From Trichomonas vaginalis G3 (Eukaryota > Parabasalia > Trichomonadida > Trichomonadidae), in contig NC_067206.1 of the NCBI RefSeq assembly GCF_026262505.1, positions 26,179,896 to 26,243,895 on the forward strand: a stretch of DNA of 64,000 nt, read 5' to 3'. The position numbers and the translations under genes are program-made. Below the pieces are notes generated by a model, which saw only the letters and a program-made list of their open reading frames with translations, did no database searches and was not told the DNA's origin. Every line of letters begins with the position of its first letter. The first letter of the stretch is position 1. Positions 1 to 8,144 of the stretch are shown here, piece after piece.

Positions 1-358
1 GATGAGTATGTTCTTTTGTTGCATAAGCATTGTTAGCTCTTTCTTCTTCTTTTGCTATTGCATCGTCTACATATTCTTTGTCAGCTTTGTTGTCAACATC
101 TGCTTTCAAAAGAAGTTCATTTATAGGTTTCTCGTTTAAAGTTCCTTTTGTTGGATTTATACAGACAGTATGGTTCTTATTGTCTTGAAATAGAAACTCA
201 TCTGTCATTGGGTTTATTGTCAGTTTTAAGTCACCCCCTTTCAATGACTCAGATATCTTAGAATAGTTTGAAAAGTTTGTTGTGTTCTTATTTAGAGCTT
301 GCATAATGAGTTGTCGGTTGTGTTGTATTTCTCTCATAGACGCTGTTTCATTTGACAT
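1..358 (-). CDS. Fibre-like protein of Maverick copy A, N-terminal part
   Basis: Reading frame from an ATG at 358 running off the left edge. The visible 119 residues match the start of the 461-aa fibre-like protein at 50211-51596 in copy B, including the first of the K-A-D-K-E-Y-V-D repeats that build the shaft. The first residues differ (MSNETAS against MSKDIAS). Likely a virion appendage or receptor-binding protein, by analogy with the phage-tail-like C-terminus of the complete copy. Divergent from its neighbour at 377, with only 18 nt between the two start codons, so both promoters must lie in that gap or overlap the coding sequence. Confidence 0.7.
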   Translation of the reverse strand, partial: MSNETASMREIQHNRQLIMQALNKNTTNFSNYSKISESLKGGDLKLTINPMTDEFLFQDNKNHTVCINPTKGTLNEKPINELLLKADVDNKADKEYVDDAIAKEEERANNAYATKEHTH

Positions 359-376
359 TTTTATTATAGATAAAAT

Positions 377-1225
377 ATGCTTCCAATAGAAAAAGAAAAT
401 TCTAGAGTTGCTACAACTAAACCATTAGATGAACTTTTTACTAATGTCGGTCAAAAGTTTGAGACAGATACCGTAAAGCATGAAGGCTATCGTTTTGACT
501 ACCCATTAAGATGGTTAAGAGACCCATCCGTCACAAAAGCTATTGGCTTTCGTAGAATGAAGTTCATTTCAGAAGCCATACATGGTTTCCCATTTACGGT
601 CGGTTTTGAAGTTCGATACTATAACAAAGAAAAACGTATGTATGAGAAATTTGAACAGGGAAAACCTTTACAAGTTAATTTGCTTATAAACTTAGAAACA
701 ACTCTTCAAGCTTTTCAAGAAAAAATAAACGATATCTATATTGAATATGCAAACCAGTTTAACATTGACGAAGGAGAATACCATCTCGATATTATTTATG
801 ACAGGAAAAATGCAACTGTTAAAATCAATAAAATAGAAGACCTTGGAGAAAACGTTTATATTTCTACAAAATATAACAACTTGGCATGGTATAGATTTAT
901 GAGGATGTTAAATCAGCCTGCAGCATATCCAGTACACCCGGACTATTATGAAGTCGAAAACCCTAATGGAACATATGAAAATATTTTCGACCCAGATGCT
1001 ATTATTGTTCATGCTTCATTTTCTGGTGCGCAAAACTCTTTCTTATGTCTGATGAATGACTTTTACGAAAAACCTACAAAGTTATACGAACCACCAAGTG
1101 GAAGTATTTCAGACTTTCAAGTATGGTTTACTACAGATGGAAGAAAAAGAATAATTCCATTATACCATGCGTTTTACTTAGAACTTAGTTTCATATACAA
1201 CTACTATCGAACGGTAAAAATATAA
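377..1225 (+). CDS. Conserved Maverick protein, 282 aa (putative minor structural protein)
   Basis: Encodes a soluble 282-aa protein with no membrane segment. I do not recognise a named domain. It is 96% identical to 51615-52463 and also resembles the diverged protein at 44869-45375, with which it shares the C-terminal run around F-S-D-F-Q-V-W-F-T-T, then I-I-P-L-Y and L-E-L-S-F-I-Y-N-Y. Retention of three family members in Mavericks and its position next to the fibre and small virion-like genes suggest a structural role such as a penton or vertex protein. That is inference from context only. Divergent from the fibre gene and convergent with the 80-aa gene, whose end is 4 nt away. Confidence 0.7.
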   Translation: MLPIEKENSRVATTKPLDELFTNVGQKFETDTVKHEGYRFDYPLRWLRDPSVTKAIGFRRMKFISEAIHGFPFTVGFEVRYYNKEKRMYEKFEQGKPLQVNLLINLETTLQAFQEKINDIYIEYANQFNIDEGEYHLDIIYDRKNATVKINKIEDLGENVYISTKYNNLAWYRFMRMLNQPAAYPVHPDYYEVENPNGTYENIFDPDAIIVHASFSGAQNSFLCLMNDFYEKPTKLYEPPSGSISDFQVWFTTDGRKRIIPLYHAFYLELSFIYNYYRTVKI

Positions 1226-1229
1226 TTTT

Positions 1230-1472
1230 TTAATACGGTTGAGGTGTTGGATTTGGTTGCCAACTTGACTGTGGTGCAGGTTCAGGCTGTTGTATTACAG
1301 GAGCTTGTTCTTCTGGTTCAGGGTCTTTAGGTATAATACCAACAAACTGACCTACTCTTTTACCAATATTTTTGACACCGTTCCATACTCCTCTTCCGAC
1401 AGATTTTATTCCATTCCATATACCTCTTCCAACATTTCGAAAGAAGTTTCCAATACTACTGAAGAAACCCAT
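1230..1472 (-). CDS. Small amphipathic basic Maverick protein, 80 aa
   Basis: The N-terminal 45 residues are glycine-, tryptophan- and lysine-rich with an internal repeat of the form V-G-R-G-x-W-N-G-x-K, predicted as amphipathic helices. The C-terminus is proline- and glutamine-rich. The same protein occurs at 52468-52713, and a related amphipathic start is seen at 48838-49272. A short, basic, membrane-active N-terminus recalls the capsid cement/lytic proteins (pVI type) of adenoviruses and Polintons. That is analogy rather than a sequence match. Lies tail to tail with the 282-aa gene and 18 nt from the 120-aa gene on the same strand. Confidence 0.65.
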   Translation of the reverse strand: MGFFSSIGNFFRNVGRGIWNGIKSVGRGVWNGVKNIGKRVGQFVGIIPKDPEPEEQAPVIQQPEPAPQSSWQPNPTPQPY

Positions 1473-1490
1473 TTTACTATATGTAAAAAT

Positions 1491-1853
1491 CTAATGTCCG
1501 CCTAGTCTCTTACGTTTCCTGTTGAGTTCCATAGCATTCTTTAACTGGAGCTCATACATTCTGTTTCTCCTCTGGTAGAAAACATATTCTGGGTCAACTC
1601 CTGTGTTCGCGTCATCTGCATAAAGTTGTTTATATCCCACTTCAGGGTTTGTATAAAACTCTTTCCATCTCATATTTGCATACCATGGTGGCAAACCCAA
1701 CGCAGCGTCATTTGACATGGCAGTTTGCATTTGTACATCTGTTGGCACTTGACCATAGTTTGCCATTGCAGTTTGTATTCTAACTTCATTTGGAATATTC
1801 TCTGGGTTTGGTTGTCCAGGTTGCTGTGCATTCGCTAAGTTCTGTGCGTCCAT
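1491..1853 (-). CDS. Conserved Maverick protein, 120 aa
   Basis: Hydrophilic protein with an N-terminal half rich in N, Q and P containing two copies of a V-x-x-Q-T-A-M-x-N motif, and a basic C-terminus ending K-R-K-R-L-G-G-H. Identical in all 120 residues to 52732-53094. I recognise no domain. The complete conservation between copies, while neighbours differ by 3-4%, suggests tight constraint or recent gene conversion. It sits among small virion-like genes on the minus strand, so a capsid-associated role is plausible but unproven. The start ATG is followed upstream by an AT-rich stretch ending in a TATTAGATAAAAATA-like sequence. Confidence 0.65.
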   Translation of the reverse strand: MDAQNLANAQQPGQPNPENIPNEVRIQTAMANYGQVPTDVQMQTAMSNDAALGLPPWYANMRWKEFYTNPEVGYKQLYADDANTGVDPEYVFYQRRNRMYELQLKNAMELNRKRKRLGGH

Positions 1854-1876
1854 TTAATATTAGATAAAAATATCTC

Positions 1877-2008
1877 TTACGAGTACATATGCTGAACATT
1901 TGCAGGCATTGGTTCATCTTCATATTCTCTGTACTTTTCTGCCACGTCCAATAAATAAATGACACAATGGAAAAAACCTAAAACAAGTAGTCCTATTTCA
2001 AACCACAT
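1877..2008 (-). CDS. 43-aa single-pass membrane micro-ORF overlapping the methyltransferase gene
   Basis: Short frame starting MWFEIGLLVLGFF: one hydrophobic segment (about residues 5-20) followed by an acidic/polar tail ending near H-M-Y-S. Its ATG lies inside the last codons of the methyltransferase gene in another frame (16-nt overlap). The same frame is intact in copy B (53118-53249) with only a few changes (LLDV to FFDV, QHMYS to QYMYS), which argues that it is translated. Function unknown; a small membrane protein co-transcribed with the methyltransferase is the simplest reading. Confidence 0.55.
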   Translation of the reverse strand: MWFEIGLLVLGFFHCVIYLLDVAEKYREYEDEPMPANVQHMYS

Positions 2009-2811
2009 TTACTTACTAATAAAATTTCTTTATTGTGACACTTTCTCCGGTTTATAGGACCTCTCTCATATTCTATCTTGTTATATATAAACTCATAGTC
2101 ATGTATGTCCTCTAACCATCTCATAACGGTTTCCAAACCACTTTTATCGGATGTAAAGTAAAAGCATGGATGGTTATGTATAACGTCTAAAGTTTCTAAA
2201 GAGTCTCTCAAAGTCCAGTCTACTTGGTATTGAAAATCCCATGTGTTATAGAACGGCGGGTCCACTATAAAGAAAACATTTTCCTTGTCTTTATATTTTT
2301 CATACAACTCTGTCCAATGACATCTCACAAACTCTATACCCTCAATATATTTTTCTATGTCCTCTTTGAAAACATTTGTATAGTTAAGATATAAAACTTT
2401 TGACATAAGTGTTTCAATGTCATGAACTCTTATAGCACCACTATATAATAGTCTAGCAGATATACTATCCCAGTCTATATATTCTGCTTTTTTCAAAACC
2501 TCTCTCACAATATTTTTCTTATCTAATGGTATACGTTCCATCTTACCTATAGGTATCTTTTCTTTTAACTCTTTCAATATATTGTTTGTGTCTGGAATAT
2601 GTTTGAGACGGTTCATATAGTTGTCGAAGTCATTGCATATAATCTTTGAGTCAGGAAATACGGTATGACATAAATGGGATATATAGAAACTTCCACCGAA
2701 CAAATCTACAAATGTTAGACCATTCGGTAGTTTCTTAAGTTCTCTCAATATAATATCTTTACATCTACTCTTATTTCCAAAGAACGGTAACGGTGGTTTT
2801 GTAAAATTCAT
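1993..2811 (-). CDS. Dam-like (D12 class) DNA N6-adenine methyltransferase
   Basis: 272 aa, the usual length of Dam-family enzymes. Visible motifs: F-F-G-N-K at residues 10-14 (the P-F-x-G-G-K-like SAM site), F-V-D-L-F-G-G-S at 34-41, N-D-F-D at 60-63 and the catalytic D-P-P-F at 184-187 (DPPY class). It should transfer a methyl group from SAM to adenine N6 in DNA, classically in GATC, although the target here is not known. Outermost gene of the element, reading inward; the near-identical copy is at 53234-54052. N6-methyladenine is reported as abundant in Trichomonas DNA, so a mobile source of such enzymes is of interest. Confidence 0.85.
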   Translation of the reverse strand: MNFTKPPLPFFGNKSRCKDIILRELKKLPNGLTFVDLFGGSFYISHLCHTVFPDSKIICNDFDNYMNRLKHIPDTNNILKELKEKIPIGKMERIPLDKKNIVREVLKKAEYIDWDSISARLLYSGAIRVHDIETLMSKVLYLNYTNVFKEDIEKYIEGIEFVRCHWTELYEKYKDKENVFFIVDPPFYNTWDFQYQVDWTLRDSLETLDVIHNHPCFYFTSDKSGLETVMRWLEDIHDYEFIYNKIEYERGPINRRKCHNKEILLVSKCGLK

Positions 2812-2837
2812 TTATATATAATAATAAAAATGTTTTT

Positions 2838-2925
2838 ACCCGAAAAGTGACAGAAAAGTGACAAAACATGAAAACATATATAATTTGTGAAAAGCGACAC
2901 AAAAAGTGACATTTTAAAAAGTGAC
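2838..2925. repeat. Subterminal AAAAGTGACA repeats of Maverick copy A
   Basis: Several direct copies of AAAAGTGACA or close variants between the methyltransferase gene and the terminal repeat. Fewer copies lie at the same place in copy B (about 54080-54145). Similar words recur elsewhere in copy B, including in the inverted repeats of the insertion at 33247-34870. Likely protein-binding sites for transposition or replication. Confidence 0.5.
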
Positions 2926-3023
2926 ACCATTAATATGATGTAAATAACAACGGTTTTGGTTTTGTCACCGGCTGGTCGGCTGGGGTTCGGTCCTCCTCTT
3001 GGGTCTTGGGCAAAATTTCTTAT

Positions 3024-3062
3024 GGGCTAGAGGGCGCAACGCGCCTGGAAGCCCCACTTACC
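3024..3062. repeat. Terminal inverted repeat of Maverick copy A (right)
   Basis: GGGCTAGAGGGCGCAACGCG followed by CCTGGAAGCCCC and ACTTACC. It matches the right terminus of copy B (54213-54251) and, as the reverse complement, its left terminus (27297-27340). The sequence folds on itself: an outer GGGGCT/AGCCCC-type stem and an inner GGCGC/GCGCC-type stem. Confidence 0.75.
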
Positions 3063-3728
3063 TGACCTACATTCGGTTTAGCTATCAAAAAATAGTCCAA
3101 AATTGAATATTTTTGAAAATCATTAATAAATTACAAGTACTCTCATATGGATTTTAACTAGGAACCTTCTCTCTCTTCCGAAACATCAATCATTGAATAG
3201 AAAATTTAAAGAAAAATTTAATAATGATTTAAATGAACAAATTTTATAATAACTTATTAGAGTGTAATGAATTGCATATAGAAAATACTTCATAATGATT
3301 CAAAAAAAATGCAAAATTAGTCATTGTTGGTTAAAAAATGAGCTAATAACTTAAAGTATATGGTTTTGTAGAAGGAGTGACTTGATATAATTATATTTTT
3401 ATCATGAAGTTTGAAATTCTTTTAATAATTTTATTGAAATAATGTATGATCACAAAGATTGATGTTAAGTATCGTAAATAGTTAAAGAGGTTTTAATTCA
3501 GTATATGCTGAGGTTAATTTAAATAGCATTCAATTTTTGATGGTTTGTGTGTTTATCCCTTTTCAAAAAATTGAAGAACCGTTGTTTATTTGAGAAGATA
3601 GCAAAATATGAAATAAGCAAAAAAAATATTACATCATGGTGAAAGTAGTAATTATTAAAAATTCCCATGTTTTTTATTGAAAATACATTGAATTTTGAAA
3701 AGAATTTACGGTAAAGAAGAATTTCAGT
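3063..3728. other. Intergenic, no gene seen
   Basis: About 670 bases of AT-rich flank between the Maverick end and the transporter promoter. I see no coding frame, RNA gene or repeat that I can support. Confidence 0.5.
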
Positions 3729-3737
3729 TCATTTTTC
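3729..3737 (+). promoter_or_regulatory. Initiator (Inr) of the sugar transporter gene
   Basis: TCATTTTTC fits the trichomonad initiator TCA-Y-W, with the A of TCA as the expected transcription start. It is 13 nt before the ATG at 3744, a normal 5'-UTR length for these organisms. Confidence 0.6.
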
Positions 3738-3743
3738 TAGGTA

Positions 3744-5063
3744 ATGGTAAACTTCTGTGTCCACGAACTCATCTATGGTCTAATCATCATGACTGGTTCG
3801 TTGAACTTCGGTTATTCAGTTGAAATAACATCTCCGCTCGTTCCATTCTTTAAAACTGAATGGGGAATATCAACAATGAATACAACATGGTTCAATGCAA
3901 TTCTTGCTCTATTTGCTGTTATTGGTCCATTCATCACAACATGGATGCTGAACTTCCTTTCAAGAAGATTGGTTTTCTGCATCCTACAAGTTACAACATC
4001 GGTACTATATTTAATCATGCTTGCTGCATCAAAAAAGGCATTTGCCGTAATGACAGTCATGCGTGCCCTTCAAGGTCTTGTTATTGGTGGTGTTACATCA
4101 ATTACTCCGACAATGCTTGTTGAAGCTGCTCCTGCAGGTCTTACAGGTTTCTTCGGTAACTTGAATCGGATTGGTTGTGTTATTGGTATTATCATTATGT
4201 ATCTCCAAGGTAATTGGACCGTCAACACATCAAAGAATGCAACAAAATGGTGGTCTCTCGAAATTACGTGTGCTGATATCAATGGAGTTGGTGCAGCTCT
4301 TATTTGGATCTGTCCAGAAACAGGAAAGAAAGCTGAAGAAGCTGATAATGCTGATAGCGAACAGAAAAAGGAATCTGTTTTCCAGAAACAGTATCTCGGA
4401 AAGCTACTTGTTGGTATTGCAATGATGTTCATTCAACAATTCAGCGGAGTTAACGCCATTTTAACAAATCTCGATGAAAACTTCAAAGAAGTTGGTGCCC
4501 CACTTGATTCAGGTATTGCATCTACAATTTCAGTTGCCGCTCAGCTTGTTGCTGTCTTTGTTTCTGGTTTTCTTGTCGATTGGATGGGTAGACGTCCACT
4601 TTTCTGCATCTCATGCGTTGGATGCGGTCTCATGCTCATTATATTCTCTCTAAACTACAAGTTTGGATGGGCAAACTGGCTTTCAATTGTTGTTATCTTC
4701 GTTTACATGTTCTTCTTCGGTGTTGCTCTTGGCCCAATTCCATGGTTTGTCGTTCCAGAACTCTTCCCTGACTCTGTACGTTCAATGGGTGCTTCAATGA
4801 TTTCAATGGGCAATCAACTTTTCTCCTTCATTGTTATTTTCATCTTCCCATGGATGAAAGGTGATACTGATGCAAATGGTAAAGTCACATCTGGAATTGG
4901 TCTTATGTGGACATGTATTGTCTTCGCTATTGTTTCAATCCTTGGTGCTGTATTCGGATTCTTCTTTATTACAGAACCAAATGAAAAGAAGGATGAAAAC
5001 CTTGATTGGGATGATAAGAAGGAAAACAACGAAAACAAAGAAACTAATGATGTCGCTGTTTAA
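3744..5063 (+). CDS. MFS sugar (hexose) transporter
   Basis: 439 aa with about 12 membrane segments split by a charged central loop (K-K-A-E-E-A-D around residue 195-210). It shows sugar-porter signatures: Q-Q-F-S-G-V-N-A-I at the start of the second half, the D-W-M-G-R-R-P-L loop and P-W-F-V-V-P-E-L-F-P near helix 10. Such proteins carry glucose or related hexoses across the plasma membrane by facilitated diffusion or proton symport. Slightly shorter than the 460-500 aa norm, mainly at the N-terminus and in loop 5-6. The ATG at 3744 is preferred because an initiator lies 13 nt upstream. The charged, Asn-rich C-terminal tail is cytosolic. Confidence 0.9.
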   Translation: MVNFCVHELIYGLIIMTGSLNFGYSVEITSPLVPFFKTEWGISTMNTTWFNAILALFAVIGPFITTWMLNFLSRRLVFCILQVTTSVLYLIMLAASKKAFAVMTVMRALQGLVIGGVTSITPTMLVEAAPAGLTGFFGNLNRIGCVIGIIIMYLQGNWTVNTSKNATKWWSLEITCADINGVGAALIWICPETGKKAEEADNADSEQKKESVFQKQYLGKLLVGIAMMFIQQFSGVNAILTNLDENFKEVGAPLDSGIASTISVAAQLVAVFVSGFLVDWMGRRPLFCISCVGCGLMLIIFSLNYKFGWANWLSIVVIFVYMFFFGVALGPIPWFVVPELFPDSVRSMGASMISMGNQLFSFIVIFIFPWMKGDTDANGKVTSGIGLMWTCIVFAIVSILGAVFGFFFITEPNEKKDENLDWDDKKENNENKETNDVAV

Positions 5064-5325
5064 TTCAATTAATTTTGGAAGTTTAAATAAAAAATTAAAT
5101 TTTATATAAAATTAACTCTATTTTTATTAAAATGACAAAATGCAAATAGTCTGATAAAATAACAATAAACAAAAAGAAGGGAAAAAAACAGATTTCATTA
5201 AAAAATATTAGTATCGGTAATTTATATGGCTTACACATCAATACGACTTCAAAATAATACGAGTTGCGCTTATATTAAGAATAACTTAAAAAAATAAAAA
5301 AATATTTTTCAAAAATTAAATAATA

Positions 5326-6033
5326 TTATAATCTTGAGCCAGAATCTACGACTTGTTCAGTTCCTGTTATATCCTTTGATAAATCTGAACTTAAAAATAA
5401 CAACATATTTGAAATAGATTCAAATGAAGTAAAACGAACTGAAGAATCGACTGTTCCACTTGAGTATTGCTCAATATATCCTACTTTTATGGCATTAACT
5501 CTTATATGTGCCTTTTTTCCTAAATCAAGTGCAGCAGTTTTTGCAAACATTGCTAGAGATGTATTTGTGCATAACTGTGATGATGAATTGCAATTGTAAG
5601 GCGGATAAACAAAAATAATGGATCCATCACGATTCATTTCTTTGGAAATTTGATTGGTTAAGTCAACAACAGATGTAAAGCTGTTTTTGTATTCATTTAT
5701 AAATCCAGATACTGATGATTTGACAAGTTCCGTTTGTGTTTCGTTGTTATAAGCAGGGTCTAAGTTAATAAATATGTCAATTCCTTTTTTTGCATGTTTT
5801 TCGAGCAAAGGCAGAATATCTGTGCTAAATTCTGTAGTATCAAGCTTGAATTCGATGAAATCTAACTTGGTTTTAGAGTTATGAAAACGTTCATTGAGAT
5901 TTTTTTGAATTTCTTTGTTAGATATAGTAGAAATAATGGTTTCGGCCCCATATCTAATCAGCGATTCAAGTATAAGTTCATTGAGCTTCGACATCTCCCC
6001 TGATATAAAAATACACTTTCCTGCAAAATTCAT
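5326..6033 (-). CDS. Short-chain dehydrogenase/reductase-like protein, probably inactive
   Basis: 235 aa with the SDR layout: N-terminal beta strand and turn (G-K-C-I-F-I-S-G), the A-L-D-L-G-K-K-A-H-I-R-V-N-A-I segment and the C-terminal I-T-G-T-E-Q-V-V-D-S-G-S typical of FabG/FabI relatives. The Gly-rich NAD(P) loop is degenerate (S-G-E-M-S-K-L in place of T-G-x-x-x-G-x-G). Where Y-x-x-x-K should stand, eye alignment to A-L-D-L-G gives Q and N, so the catalytic Tyr and Lys appear lost. It may be a pseudoenzyme or a divergent reductase. Start at 6033 is the first ATG; a weak TCACT initiator lies about 30 nt upstream. Confidence 0.6.
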   Translation of the reverse strand: MNFAGKCIFISGEMSKLNELILESLIRYGAETIISTISNKEIQKNLNERFHNSKTKLDFIEFKLDTTEFSTDILPLLEKHAKKGIDIFINLDPAYNNETQTELVKSSVSGFINEYKNSFTSVVDLTNQISKEMNRDGSIIFVYPPYNCNSSSQLCTNTSLAMFAKTAALDLGKKAHIRVNAIKVGYIEQYSSGTVDSSVRFTSFESISNMLLFLSSDLSKDITGTEQVVDSGSRL

Positions 6034-6036
6034 TTA

Positions 6037-6473
6037 GAAAAAAGAAGAAAAAGTTCCAGTGAAGCAGATCATTTCTTCAAAAGAATGAAGCTCATTAATG
6101 GTATCACAAACTGAATTATCGGCTATTCAGTTTGATAATTCTTCAAATTTTGCGATAATAAAAAAAAATAGTTAAAATCTATTCGCGAGCATTGAAATAC
6201 AAAAACATGTGTCGAACCCTATTTATGCAACCTCGAAATTTGCTTTCAAAATTATCCTACAAACTGTATTCTCAGTTTTTTTTTATCAAAATCAAATCAG
6301 AACTCATTTGTAACTGTTTTTGATGATACAGAATTAAAATGATGTCATTCAAATAAGACTTTACTCGGAAAATTCGATATTTTAAGAAAAATAAAATAAT
6401 GAAAATAAAAAAAAACTTTTTAATTTTAAAATACCGTAAATATAATAAACATTTAATAGTATAAGTAAATAAT
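6037..6473. other. Intergenic, no gene seen
   Basis: AT-rich spacer between the SDR-like gene start and the 3' end of the uridine kinase gene. It has poly-A/T runs and no supported feature beyond the weak initiator already mentioned. Confidence 0.4.
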
Positions 6474-8036
6474 TTAAGCCTTAGCATCCTCAACGAACTT
6501 CTCGCCGACGAATTCGTCCATACCAGAACCTCTTCTGATGGCCTTCATGTACATATGACCAGACATCTGAAGGAGTCTGTGGATTCTGCGAACTTCGCAG
6601 TTAACGAAAGCTGTCTTCTTGGAATTCTTGTCCTCTTTTTCTTCTGGTTCGAGGGCTTTTTCGAAAATTTCCTTACCAGCTTCAGCGATAATAGGAAGTT
6701 CGTAGACGAAGGATGAGTTGAAGAAGTATTCTACTTGGCCGACATATGTGTTGATGTTTCTTTCTTCGCCATCGCAAACATCTGGCCAAATGCCGATTGT
6801 AAATCTTGGTGAATAGCCACGCTCTCTGTTATCTCTGATGACACGCCTCATCATGCAGATGTCTCTGCCTGAAACTGGGTGTTCATCGTCGTAGCAGATT
6901 GGTGTCATTGGTGAAACGTAAACTCTGATTGGAACAAGTGGCTGAATGAGGTCGAATAATTGTGGGTTGATGCCGTGGATACCTTCGATGATGACAAATC
7001 CGTTTTGAGAAAGCTTTAATTTCTCTGTTTCGCTGTCCTTACCAAAACCAGTGATGAAATCGAATCTTCTGACTGGAATTTCCTCACCAGCAAGCAATTT
7101 CTTGATTCTCTCAGCAAGAAGTGGTGCTTGGATTGATCTGATATCTTCGAAATCGATTGTTCCATCTGGAAGGTGGTACATTTCTGGACGGTGGTGGTAA
7201 TAGTCATCGATGGCAATGATGATGCAGTCATAGCCCTTCTTGTTGAGCCTGTCTTTGAGTGGAATAGATAATGTTGTCTTTCCAGATGATGATGGACCAG
7301 CAATGCCAACAACACGCTTGTCAGGGAACTGTGAGAGAATGTATGCTTCGATCTTATCAAGCTGTTCGGCAGCAAGCTTGTCGGTAATTCCCTGAATTTG
7401 GGCAAATGGTGTTGTTCTGCAGTACTGGGAGATCTGAGCGACAGACTCGACGTTGAAATTCTTCCACTGGTTGGATGAGTGGACTAAGAGCTGCTGTTGG
7501 AGTTCAGCAAGACGGTTCTTGGCGAAAACTGTTGGATCCTTAGCTGTTGGGAGCTGGAGAAGGAGGCCCTTGTCGAAAACATGAATCTTGTAAAGTCCAA
7601 GTTCATTGAAGTTGAGAACCATTGGCTCGTAGACGATATCGAGCATATCTCCGAACTTTGCGCAGAGGATCTTCTCTTCATCGATCTTAGAAGTGTAGTA
7701 GGCCTTCTCTTCTCTGCCTTGCTCCTCGAAAATGTTGCAAAGCTGGATGGAATCCATCTCAACAAGTTCAATCTTGTTGTCGGAGGCAATTAACTCATCA
7801 AGCTTGGCCTTTATTTGGTCGGCAAGGGCTTGGTCGAGGACTTTGCCATCCTTGGCGATGAAGTATGATGAATCAGCAATGAAGTGGAGGATCTTGGCGT
7901 ACTTGCCAGTGATTTGGCGGTACAATCCGCAGAAAAGGAAGTTGAACGTGGCCCTCTTAGCATTGAAGGTTGTGATTGGGTTGATTGAGTAGAGTTTCTC
8001 ATTGCAGCACTTGGTGTACGCTTCGACAACACTCAT
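6474..8036 (-). CDS. Uridine kinase-like nucleoside kinase with N-terminal ThrRS-like region
   Basis: P-loop kinase of the uridine kinase/phosphoribulokinase family: G-P-S-S-S-G-K-T at residues 247-254, then D-D-Y-Y for substrate binding and a lid region with R-D-I-C-M-M-R-R-V-I-R-D. The N-terminal ~230 residues resemble the threonyl-tRNA-synthetase-like SAD region of the ~550-aa bacterial and protist nucleoside kinases (F-E-E-Q-G-R-E-E-K, G-L-L-L-Q-L-P). Expected role: phosphorylating uridine/cytidine in pyrimidine salvage, essential in trichomonads, which do not make pyrimidines. The frame is open further up to 8144, but only with a GTG. I chose the first in-frame ATG at 8036 (520 aa), though the true N-terminus is not certain. 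Confidence 0.8.
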   Translation of the reverse strand: MSVVEAYTKCCNEKLYSINPITTFNAKRATFNFLFCGLYRQITGKYAKILHFIADSSYFIAKDGKVLDQALADQIKAKLDELIASDNKIELVEMDSIQLCNIFEEQGREEKAYYTSKIDEEKILCAKFGDMLDIVYEPMVLNFNELGLYKIHVFDKGLLLQLPTAKDPTVFAKNRLAELQQQLLVHSSNQWKNFNVESVAQISQYCRTTPFAQIQGITDKLAAEQLDKIEAYILSQFPDKRVVGIAGPSSSGKTTLSIPLKDRLNKKGYDCIIIAIDDYYHHRPEMYHLPDGTIDFEDIRSIQAPLLAERIKKLLAGEEIPVRRFDFITGFGKDSETEKLKLSQNGFVIIEGIHGINPQLFDLIQPLVPIRVYVSPMTPICYDDEHPVSGRDICMMRRVIRDNRERGYSPRFTIGIWPDVCDGEERNINTYVGQVEYFFNSSFVYELPIIAEAGKEIFEKALEPEEKEDKNSKKTAFVNCEVRRIHRLLQMSGHMYMKAIRRGSGMDEFVGEKFVEDAKA

Positions 8037-8144
8037 CGAAAATTCTGAGATTTCAGTATTGAATTTTGATTCAAATAAATTCTGAGAATTGAATTCATGC
8101 TTGGCCGAATCCGACAAATATTTTTTAAATATCTTGGTGAGCAC

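Larger units (their letters stand above)
1..3062. mobile_element. Maverick/Polinton copy A, right-hand end
   Basis: Right-hand part of a Maverick (Polinton) that continues off the left edge. Its gene order (fibre-like, 282-aa protein, 80-aa amphipathic protein, 120-aa protein, 43-aa micro-ORF, Dam-like methyltransferase, terminal repeat) is the same as at the right end of the complete element at 27297-54251, at an offset of about 51.24 kb. The 282-aa proteins differ at 10 residues, the methyltransferases at 9 of 272 and the 120-aa proteins at none, so the two copies are young and closely related. The outer end carries the same hairpin-forming terminal repeat. Treated as a fossil; nothing in this visible part looks obviously broken. 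Confidence 0.85.
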
